From positions 149,245,365 to 149,309,364 of the forward strand of contig CP136068.1 in assembly GCA_032622095.1 (NCBI GenBank): a stretch of 64,000 nucleotides of DNA. The letters run 5' to 3'. The translations under genes were made by a program, and so were the position numbers. The notes below the pieces were generated by a model. That model was not told where the DNA came from and made no database searches. It saw nothing but the letters and a program-made list of their open reading frames with translations. The DNA comes from Siphonodentalium dalli (lineage: Eukaryota; Mollusca; Scaphopoda; Gadilida; Siphonodentaliidae). Positions within the stretch are counted from its first letter, which is position 1, and each line of letters begins with the position of its first letter. Shown here in pieces: positions 37,994 to 47,129 of the stretch.

Positions 37994-38672
37994 GGGGCGG
38001 TCCGGTCGGCGGGTGTTAAATTCGGCGTTTTTGCGTACATTTATAGCGAATTTGGCAGCAGCGTATGGGTTAATTTATTCACTTCCGCTGCAGCTAGCGA
38101 TTTGTCCGATCGCCCATGGATGCATATGGGTATTCACTTCATGATAGAATGTCCATTTCCGTGGTCAGGCAGTCAGGGGAGGTGCGGTCGGCGCCTTTTT
38201 GGATTTCCCCTACCTGGCGGAAACGGCCGCCAGTCAGGGGTTAACAGTGCCGTGTCCGCTCGAGCTATCGACTTGGGGATTGGAACTTTGGTACATTCGG
38301 GTCCATTCTACACGATAGTGCAACCCCCATCTCGCTCGGACCCCTAGAGGCGGTCCGGTCGGCGGTCCGGTCGGCGGGTGTTAATTTCGGCGTTTTTGCG
38401 TACATTTATAGCGAATTTGGCAGCAGCGTATGGGTTAATTTATTCACTTCCGCTGCAGCTAGCGACTTGTCCGATCGCCCATGGATGCATATGGGTATTC
38501 ACTTCATGATAAAATGTCCATTTCCGTGGTCAGGCAGTCAGGGGAGGTGCGGTCGGCGCCTTTTTGGATTTCCCGTACCTGGCGGAAACGGCCGCCAGTC
38601 AGGGGTTAACAGTGCCGTGTCCGCTCAAGCTCATTCTACACGATAGCGCAAACCGCATCTCGCTCGGACCCC
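37994..38672 (-). repeat. Satellite A, inverted array, ~1.9 copies
   Basis: Same unit as at 29-30.9 kb but in opposite orientation. A short duplication of GGCGGTCCGGTC occurs near 38350, and the second copy has a deletion near 38630. Confidence 0.92.
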
Positions 38673-38689
38673 GATGCCACAACAAGTCG

Positions 38690-39560
38690 TGAAGTTTGAA
38701 GCGTCTGCATGGCCACTAGTAATCAATATATAGTGTGATCGGGCCACTGTGTCCGCCAGGATTCTTTTACGACAATATCGGCATTTAAAATCTTTATAAA
38801 CTTTTATGATGACACAGCAAGTATATTTTCACAAAATATGGTTAGCATGTATCATACTACCATAGGGCATTATATTATATTGTCTACGGGTCCATGGGGC
38901 CGCCCGGGTTTGCCCGAGCTTTCTCGTGATCTTCTAACCTATACCGTCAGTTAAGGGATTAAGGAACCTGGCCATACACGACGAGGCGAGTCAATCTTCA
39001 CAGTTTACGTTTTGTAAGTGTCTCGCTACCATTAGTCATCAATACAGTACGATATGGTCTCTGGGTCCCCCGGGCTCTCCCCGAGTTCCGGGTTCTTTTA
39101 GCCAATATCGGAATTTAAAGGGTTAATAAAACCGGCGGTGGATGACACAGCAAATAAACGTTCGCAACCAATACTTAGTATGTGTCCCGGCATCATATTA
39201 TGCTGTCCACGGGCCCATGTTATGCTTGCCCGGCTCTCCTGTGCTCTTCTGGCGCATATCGTCATTAATAAGGTATTAATGAAGCCGGTCGTGAACGAGA
39301 TGGCGAGTCAGTCTTAACAGTATACCTTTAGTAGGTGCCTCGCTAGCATCAGTCATCAATATATAATGTGATCGGGTCTCTGTGTATGCCGGGCTCCCGG
39401 TTATTTTAGTCAATATCGGCATTTAAAGGGTTAATAAACCCGCCGGTGGATGAGACACCATGTCAATTTTTATAATCTATGCTTATTTTGTATCCTACCA
39501 CCATAATGCATCTTATTGGACTGTTCGCGGGCCCATGAGACCGCCTGGGCCCGCCCGGGT
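38690..39560 (+). repeat. Satellite B (~316 bp), three copies
   Basis: TAGT(A/C)ATCAATA recurs at about 38720, 39034 and 39350. Shared words are CAATATCGGCATTTAAA, GGTTAATAAA, GATGACACAGCAA, GGGCCCATG-type runs and GGCGAGTCA(A/G)TCTT. Directly adjoins satellite A; the pair also adjoin, inverted, at 28.2-30.9 kb. Confidence 0.8.
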
Positions 39561-39589
39561 AATAATTAGTTACACTCCTCAGAAGAAAC

Positions 39590-41030
39590 TAGATTTGTCT
39601 GCACACTGTGACCACTATTTTTGAACTGGCCTTCTATACATTGCCATCTCTCTTGACAAATAATATATTGAATATCTTGAATGGGAAAGCCTCAATACAT
39701 GAGCCATTCTGACATACCATCCTCTTAAAGTGATGTGAAACACTCCGGTATGGTGATCAAATAGAAATGGAGTATAATCTTGTTCAAAGCAGTAATGTGT
39801 ACGAATAGTACATCCAAATTGACAACACACACCGTCATTCTTGTATGTGAATTACATGCAGTGACTATCGATGGCGAATTGTTTTCGTTAGTTATCGCCG
39901 ATAGATGCGTCCCGAATCGAATAGTAAATATTTACAATTGAGCGTTGTTCTGACGATGTTTTATATGGTATGGTCGATTTGCTTCAAATTTTCGGCGATG
40001 TTAGTAGAATGTTACATTACTCCAATTGGCATAGTGCCTGAATACTAACTTGTCAGTTTCACGCAGCCGAACAAGTACATAACATGCCTTTAAGGTTCAA
40101 GATCCCCCGTTTTGCAATAAATATGTGTATTTATTAAATAGAATGATAAACATACTTCGATGTATATATTAGTGCTAGCTCAACTGTGACGACCTGATTT
40201 CCCGTCCCCATATAAATGACAGTTCTGATGATGTAATTCTGTCACCATTTGACGAGATCGTAAAATTTGAACGCCACAGAACGAACTATGGAGATGACTT
40301 TATATAACTTTGGTGACAATCGGCGATTCGTATCAAATTTGGGCCCCCGTCTCTAACCTAAACGGGATCATTTGCGGGCATTGAATCACAGAATTAGACT
40401 CCTTGTATCAAGGAGAAGAATAATTATGTATCAATTTGTTGGAAATCGGGGCTAAAACTATGTTTTATCAATTTGATGTCCCTCTCCCATCGGTGCACCC
40501 TGACTCGATTAACGTCACTGTTGACAGCTTTAATCCACACCATTAGACTATTATGGAGATGATTATTTATAAGTGTGGTGGTAATCGGCGACTAAACAAA
40601 TTCTTATAAAATGTAGTGCCCCCACCATCTCTCACCTAACGGTACCAATTTGGCGAATGTAAAGCATATTATTAGATTGTTTGTATAGTGGGCAAGAATG
40701 CGCAACAATTTGGTGGACATCGGCGTTCAACATATTGTGTATCAATTATGGGTGCCCATCTCCTCTTCTGTGCACCATGACTCGAACGGCACCACCCATT
40801 TGATATTTTAAACCACACCATTTGATTCATCATATCATGGAGATAATCATACTTAAGTTTGGAGGGAAACTTTTACAAAATGATGTTCTCCCCCACGTTC
40901 TGCCCCTGACAACAACAGCGACACTTTCGAAAATTGTTAGCCGCACCAATATCTTCTTCGTAAAAAGATACCACCAATAGATCCCTTTAGTGCCACCTAG
41001 ATGGCCCCTCCCCCCGCGAATTTCTATAGC
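39590..41030 (+). repeat. 145/285-bp repeat block, copy 2
   Basis: Opens with TGCACACTGTGACCACTATT, as at 9058, and carries GGAGAAGAAT, TTTGGTGGACATCGGCG, ACTCGAACGGCACCAC and TTTAAACCACACCATTTGAT. 39722-40055 also exists inverted at 15195-15440. Same orientation as copy 1. Confidence 0.7.
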
Positions 41031-41091
41031 ACGCATGCAGTCAGGAAGGCAGACAGGCAGGAAGAGAGGCATGCATGCATATTGGCTGGAT

Positions 41092-41139
41092 GGCTGACTG
41101 GCTGGCTGGCTGGCTGGTAGGCAGGCAGGCAGACAGGCA
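41092..41139. repeat. (TGGC)n/(AGGC)n microsatellite
   Basis: GGCTGGCTGGCTGGCTGG grades into GGCAGGCAGGCAGACAGGC, preceded by similar degenerate words from 41040. Confidence 0.9.
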
Positions 41140-41823
41140 ATCGCGAATATATATATATATACAGATTATATAGCAAATTCATCGTTCAGTTGTATAAGAT
41201 TGTGTGTGGCGGACGTCAATGACGTTGTAGTTCAACTTGGTGCCTGCTCTTCGGTACTCCGCCTTTTCTCGACCGATCAGATCATCGAAAATTGATACAC
41301 GTGGATAACTTTACTCGCGGATTGTCACCGAATCGGATGTCTTGAATTGACACTAATTAATCATATACAAAGTGTTCCTGGTCAGCTTATACAATATGTA
41401 GGAACATCGGTACACCCTGACAAGGGGAATGTCGTGGGATTCGCGCCTTTGACTTCAGATGAATTAAATGGGGGAGCTAATAAATTATACTTACATACCT
41501 AATCAATACAGAAATGTAATGGAATAGGTGCCATTGACCCATTATGACTGAAAAAGATCTAATAATTAGCAAAAGAATTGTATATTATCAGCTTAACATT
41601 GGGATGTAACTTCAGTTATAAATATGAGATTGTTTAACTTTTACTGATTATTTTAATTTGCACGGTGAATTTTTACAGCCCGTGTACTAGTTTATCCAGT
41701 CAGACAAATGTTATATATATTTTAAAGTAATTATAAATAAAATCAGCTTTTGGTTAGATATTTGATTGTTGACGTAGGTTCCTCCCCTATACTGTGTAAA
41801 CTGCATCCGCTCATTATTTACAG

Positions 41824-42009
41824 AAAATCCTTATCCCGAAAACATTGGTTACACCTACATTCCGGCACTCGGCAACTGGATCATCTAGAACACTGTGATC
41901 AACTACTACCACGAAATGGGTCCTGCACAGCGGATGGTGGACAGCTTTTTCTCATTGACAACGAAGCTGTAAAACGCAACCATAGCATATCCCATACCCA
42001 AGACATCAG
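41824..42009 (+). pseudogene. Dead copy of the first CTLD exon
   Basis: Matches the exon at 3264-3455 closely, including TTTACAG before and ATCAG|GTATGT after, and the ~150 bp of intron that follow. ENPYPENIGYTYIPALG is unchanged, then WII is followed by an in-frame TAG (at the YKNN position). Small indels shift the frame before the ADGGQ region and again near the end (186 versus 192 nt). No matching C-terminal exon was found downstream. Confidence 0.9.
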
Positions 42010-42316
42010 GTATGTACCGTCGCCACAAATAAAGCCATTAATTATGTTTATTCACCGCGAAGTTCACAATTTCAATGTCTATTTTGAAAGGTGTTAAGTC
42101 TTCATATTGAACTGCAACCCAACTCCCAAGCGGAGTATTTATACTACCCCCCCCCCCAATGGAGTCCAAACGATACATATATGTTATATACACAATGTGT
42201 TTGTATCGATTTGTATCAATTATCTCTCTTAATATACTAGCAAAACTCATAGAGATATTTCAGTTTGAACTGTAATAAATATATTGGTATTTGCTTATAA
42301 AGAATGACTGGACGAT

Positions 42317-42424
42317 GGATCGGGGTCATTGGGTTTTGACCGGCAGAGTACTCAAACAAAGTAAGTGTGAACGACCCACTTTGCTTAATTACTCTGCCGG
42401 TCAAAACCGAATGATCCCCAATCG
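42317..42424. repeat. Inverted repeat, ~34-bp arms
   Basis: ATCGGGGTCATTGGGTTTTG and ACCGGCAGAGTA on the left pair with TACTCTGCCGGTC and AAAACCGAATGATCCCCA on the right. The inside is also partly symmetrical. Confidence 0.85.
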
Positions 42425-42444
42425 ATCTTACGTGGACACTATTT

Positions 42445-42579
42445 AACTGTTCGGAGTAGCGTGTGGTGTTTCTCCTCGAGTGAGATGCGGATGGTTATTT
42501 TGCGAGGCGTTAGCAGAGTGAAAATAATCCTCGCACATCATAGGAGGAGAAAACTCACACGCTACTCAGAAAAGTTAAC
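42445..42579. repeat. Second inverted repeat, ~30-bp arms
   Basis: AACTGTTCGGAGTAGCGTGT and TTTCTCCTC pair with GAGGAGAAAACTCACACGCT and ACTCAGAAAAGTTAACTGTT at the far end. It adjoins the previous hairpin. Confidence 0.85.
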
Positions 42580-42940
42580 TGTTGTCTTTATTGTATTGTG
42601 TATACCTGTTTGATACGACCCAGACCACAGTGAAACACATGATAACACCACCAGCCTTTTATGGTAATATAACTGATACCGAATGACGCAAAACTATGAC
42701 GTCATGACACAGTGCTGAGAGTAGTGATGTACGATTTATATTTTGACGCAAACAATTGATGAAAATATAATAAAATCATTTATTGTATACATGTAATTTG
42801 CGTCCTTTGCCATTTGTTAACATATCGATATATCACCGTAATGTTGCCATTGCGGAGAAGAGAATGCCCCACCGGTTTCCACAAAACGATACAACCTGTT
42901 CAACAGTTAGATCATGTCATGTATACATACTGTTATGTGG

Positions 42941-43404
42941 CTAACGCCCGTAGAGATCATATTCCACAATTCAAAACCTGGGAACTTTATGACATGATTT
43001 GACAGGGAACCTTAACAGTCGAACAAATTACGCGCGCAATATATTTCTTTGTTGGTGCATGTTGCTTAATAGTTTATTCATCAGAAGGCGAAGGTCACAG
43101 CTCGAGATTACATTATTTAAAGGACATTGTGGGCGATTTTGCTTTATACCACTTTCATTCCTGGATTTTATCCAGGGTAATTAATTCATTGTTTTTTTTA
43201 CGATATCAGCTGACGAAAGTCACACAAAAAAAGCATGCAATTTCGAGCTAAGACCGCCCAATACTTTGAACAAATATAATCAAAGAAATATATTTCTTGC
43301 TTTGTTTTTTTCAATGTTATAAAGTTCGCTGTCAGAAGGGGTTTGACCGTCAAACAGTTCGTAGGTTTTGTACCAGTGGAATATGATCTCTACGGGCGTT
43401 AAGC
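42941..43404. repeat. Spaced inverted repeat, 26-bp arms
   Basis: TAACGCCCGTAGAGATCATA (extended by TTCCAC) near 42942-42968 pairs with GTGGAATATGATCTCTACGG (then GCGTTAAG) near 43376-43403. The right arm lies in the likely 3' UTR of the minus-strand lectin gene; the left arm lies past its candidate poly(A) signal. Confidence 0.8.
43073..43078 (-). terminator. Candidate poly(A) signal for the membrane lectin gene
   Basis: AATAAA on the minus strand about 500 bp past the stop codon at 43574. No nearer canonical signal was seen. Confidence 0.4.
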
Positions 43405-43573
43405 GGAGTAGAGATTCATGGCATAATCGAACTGAAAATAGGTTGATATCCCCAGTTTACAAACAATATCTCTCACCAAAATATGTGTTCAATGTTTCTA
43501 TATATTAAATAAAGTTTGAGTATCATATATCGTCAACTTTGAACTGTTTTATATTTGAACAGAGCCTTGAATC

Positions 43574-43905
43574 CTATGTTGTCTTCGCTGACGTCACTGA
43601 CGTGTCTCCTTTAGCTACCAAGTTATTTTTTGTCTTCGGTGACGTGTCTCCTCTCACCACTTTGTTATTTTGTTGACGACGATTATGATACGTGTGGCAG
43701 TCTGACACAATAACAATGATCCAGTAGAGTGCGAGGACCATCATTGCACATATTCCCATCAACAGTCCAGACGTTGTCCATTCCATGACACTGATCAGCC
43801 CCCTCTTCCATCTAGTAGTCTCATTCATCCTCACGATGACGTGTTCAAGAAGAACGATCTGCTTATGTGGGCATCTACGCGGTACCAGCCATTTGGAGAC
43901 ACTTT
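43574..43905 (-). CDS. Membrane lectin-like protein, transmembrane/tail exon
   Basis: Terminal exon after the acceptor TTTTGTGTAG (AG at 43907-43906), entered in phase 1 and ending at TAG 43576-43574; 109 residues. A 50-residue juxtamembrane part (SVSKWLVPRRCPHKQIVL, RMNETTRWKR) is followed by one hydrophobic helix, GLLMGICAMMVLALYWIIVI, then a basic cytoplasmic tail. The tail contains a two-fold repeat: NNKVVRGDTSPKTK and NNLVAKGDTSVTSAKT. No ITAM or ITIM tyrosine motif is visible. The open frame extends 5' of the acceptor, but that part lacks a match to the exon phase logic and is judged intron. With the upstream exons it makes a type I membrane protein. Confidence 0.85.
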
Positions 43906-44579
43906 CTACACAAAAGAGGAAATAGAAAATAGGGAGCTTCAGGTTGAAAAATAAAGGAGATGCACGTAAAGAATGTGTGATGAGCAAAACACTTAACACT
44001 GTCGAGAACCTATGATTCACCGTTTGCAGAACAACAATAGTATGTTGATAAACTCCGCATAACACGTACAAAGACAGCATCAAATAAGGCCGATACCTGT
44101 GGGTAAAAGTCATACTCAGTGCTGCACAGTGTTTATCAGCAGACTGCTGTTCTACGATTAGTCACGATTTCCCGCCTCACCATGACGAACAGTACAGTCT
44201 TATACCTACATGTAGTAGTTCATTAAGGGTGGAGTTTTTTTCCTCAATATTATCCTCTCTATTAAAATGAAAGTTCCTTCAAAATAAGTTTCCTGCAAAG
44301 GCCTTTGTTGTTCGAAGCGGTGTTGGGAAAATTGTTAGATCTTTACCATTGCGAGATACAGGCATATATATATCAGAATTGTGTAGGCACTGAGTCAGTA
44401 TGAATGTCTATTGCTTCAAATGTCCTTGCTTCAGTGAGCGTGGACAAATTCTCAGTTCTCATCGAAATGGCCAAAACTTAAAAATAGTACTGCGCGAATT
44501 TAAATACAAGTAAGGTATCATAGATTGGTCACAATTGTTGATCGCCTTCGAATGTAGCAGTAGACCATCCCTGGCCGCA

Positions 44580-45005
44580 TGCTAATAATAATGCTGGTGG
44601 ACTGAATTGATATGATTCTGTTATGGCAAACTGATGATGTTAAGAATAAGTATTTGTAAAGATGTCAGTTTTCCTATGATCGGATACTCTGAAGATATCC
44701 AAGAAAAGCCGTTATGTGTGTCAAACATTCAAAAACACATATGGCGAAACATTTTAATACTTAGTGAATTAGTTGCTGAAAATCGACTATAATCAAGATA
44801 GTTATTGGTGTCGTTTTTTCAAACACTAGCGCTGCCATTATATTCTCAAAAAAATATTTATGTTCCCGAATATTTTCACACAGACACTGGCGTTTTGTCA
44901 AATCTCTCGGATTAGCCAAACAGTGCAAAAATTACCATTTTATGAAAACTAACGGTACCTTTTGGTAACAGCATCAGTTTGCACTATGTCATAGTGTATT
45001 CGCGA
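44580..45005. mobile_element. GATGCTGGTAG MITE, copy 3
   Basis: Left GCTAATAATAATGCTGGTGG and AACTGATGATGTTAAGAATA; right AACTAACGGTACCTTTTGGT and AACAGCATCAGTTTGCACTA. It shares the CAAACATTCAAAAACACATA word with copy 2. Confidence 0.55.
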
Positions 45006-45409
45006 TTTAGTCGTGAGGCGGCTCTGATAGATTGAGTCAATGAAGTCGACGATATTTAGTTTAACTTTCATATAAGGTAAGTTTCAGCTTATCATGAACA
45101 CTTACACATACACGTGAAATGACAATCATTTGCATGGCTTAGACATGGCGAAGGTACACAACAATGCCCATCCGTTCTACATGCATTTAAAACGATTACA
45201 AACGCTAACGATTGAGAACGTTCTGTATTGTACTGTGTTTTTGGAAGGCAAAGTATGCGTGAGTGCCCTTTATCAGAGGCGATCGTTGGAATTTTTGCTA
45301 GGATGACAAAAATTCACAACTTAATAAACTTCCAATTTTGAAATTTACATGTAATATCTGACCACCATAACCTTCCATATTAATGAGCGCATTGGCGCGA
45401 TCCAATAAG

Positions 45410-45610
45410 TTAGTGTAAACATATTTTTATTTCCAAATCCAACAAAACATAATATACAGTTGATACAAAATTAATATGCAAAATAGAAGTGATAATGTAT
45501 GGAAATGAGGATCAGACAACAAGCCCGAGGGTTTATATGAAGTCTTCTCCTCTTTGGCGACATGCCCATTCCCCAATAAGTGAGGGAGGGGTATCGATCA
45601 GACGGGAAAG
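45410..45610. repeat. Dispersed repeat, inverted partner at 56.22-56.44 kb
   Basis: ACATATTTTTATTTCCAAAT, GAGGATCAGACAACAAGCCC and AGTGAGGGAGGGGTATCGAT appear inverted at 56215-56440 (ATTTGGAAATAAAAATATGT, GGGCTTATTGTCTGATCCTC, TCGATACCCCTCCCTCACT). Confidence 0.8.
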
Positions 45611-45710
45611 GATTAAAATAATGTTTTTTGGAGAAATGGAGATATATGGCTAAGTTTGAGTTAGGGATAAAAACAGGGAGAAGATAGTGTTAGGGATAGT
45701 AAGAAGCACA

Positions 45711-45713
<3 letters not shown>

Positions 45714-45751
<38 letters not shown>
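45714..45751. repeat. (GA)n microsatellite
   Basis: About 19 GA units followed by a G run, inside the intron. Confidence 0.95.
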
Positions 45752-45757
<6 letters not shown>

Positions 45758-46664
45758 AAGTACAAGACAGGATGGGGACAGATGAATCGTGAAATGATGA
45801 CAGCGGTGGGGAGTTTTCAATAATTGTTGCGTGATAAAAATAATGATCGTCTAGTAATATGCATGCGTCAGGCTCCATACGTTCTGGTATAAACAACATA
45901 CAGATGATGGTTAAATCGTGGTTTTGTGATGTCAAATCGGACAGGACATCTTTAAAGGTCCACTTAATTTTCGAACCCCCAGATCACATTATATAAAATA
46001 TATGCCATATTATATACTATTTGAAAGAGTAAGCTCCAAAACCTTGTATTTTCAACTTATTCGATGTAATAAAATGTGAACATTTTGTTTTTTTAGTGAG
46101 AAACTGGTGTCTTGTCTGTGATCAAGTTTATACACAAAGTCAATTATGTTCAATGGAAGGGGAATAACTTTACATATTTAGATATATCCATTGAAAATAC
46201 ATCTTTAGTTTGAATTCTGTTACATTCTGGGAGCCAAAGTGGGGAATGATTTTATTATTTCAGCTATTTTCTATTACTATATGGGCACATTCTGAGACAC
46301 AAACGTTCCAAATGGTGATGAATTATAGTATTTTAATCATATTATATGACATAGATTGTTATTAAACCGTATATCAAGGCACAATACAAAAAATCGGTGA
46401 CTCGAAAATCAAGTGGGCCATAAAACTAATTTGTATGTTGTTGTTGTTTTTGTTGTTGTTGTTATTATAACATGAGGTATGGAACCCTGATTGCATCTGT
46501 GCAAACGTGTAGTAATCAAGTCGCAACTACTTAGGCAAATGAGGTGAACTACATCACAATATTGGCGATATATAAACTCCATCTTTCAACCAGAGACTAA
46601 TCACAGCAATGATGTATATAATATATATGCAAGAACCTTCTGGATCAAATCTAAAGTCACTTAC

Positions 46665-46766
46665 CTCCAGGTGTTGTTTTCGTAGTGTTCTTTATTGTGA
46701 GACACGTTCTGTTGGCGGGCGTCATTATCGGAACACCTGTGGTGCTCATCGTGTTTGACTGCGGGG
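46665..46766 (-). CDS. Membrane lectin-like protein, Thr-rich stalk exon
   Basis: 102 nt between the acceptor AAATTGTAG and the donor GGAG|GTAAGT. Of three frames, only the one with phase 1 on both sides fits both neighbours: the G from the previous exon plus CC makes Ala, and its last G plus AA of the next exon makes Glu. It encodes 33 residues rich in Thr/Ser/Pro/Asn (PQSNTMSTTGVPIMTPANR, then TIKNTTKTTPG), with sequons NRT and NTT, as expected for a glycosylated stalk between lectin head and membrane. A different open frame over this exon, ending in NNTWR, does not keep phase and is rejected. Confidence 0.8.
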
Positions 46767-47129
46767 CTACAATTTAGAAACATCGCCGTGAACGAATAAT
46801 AAAATAAAATAACATAAAACATGCAGAGCAATATGAGCATATATATATAGAAGCAGTTGGGAAAAACCAGGGACGGAGCTAGCGTGTTTCCGTTGGGGCG
46901 ATCCACTAATTTCCAACTGCACCCCACTCTTTACGGAGACCGATTTATCTCATTCCAATAATTTCCATTTGCCCCCTCCCCCCTCCCCACACTCCGCCGA
47001 AACTGAAATGGAATTTTCTAACTGGTGCCTCGGGCGTTCGAAACTAGGAATTTTCCAACGGATTGATACTCTTTGTTGGAATTTCAAATTATCATAACAA
47101 ATTCAACATGATCGTGAAATGGTGGGCAA

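Larger units (their letters stand above)
43906..46664 (-). other. Intron of the membrane lectin gene
   Basis: Runs from GTAAGT at 46664 to TGTGTAG. It holds MITE copy 3, a (GA)n tract and one half of a dispersed inverted pair, listed separately. The remainder shows no exon. Confidence 0.75.

Noticed and set aside
46867-46890. hAT transposon (CAGGGACGGAGCTAGCG)
   Set aside because: Only one terminus-like word; no partner end or 8-bp duplication could be found.
46665-46927. Longest open frame over the stalk exon, ending NNTWR
   Set aside because: Its phase does not fit either neighbouring exon, whereas the Thr-rich frame fits both.
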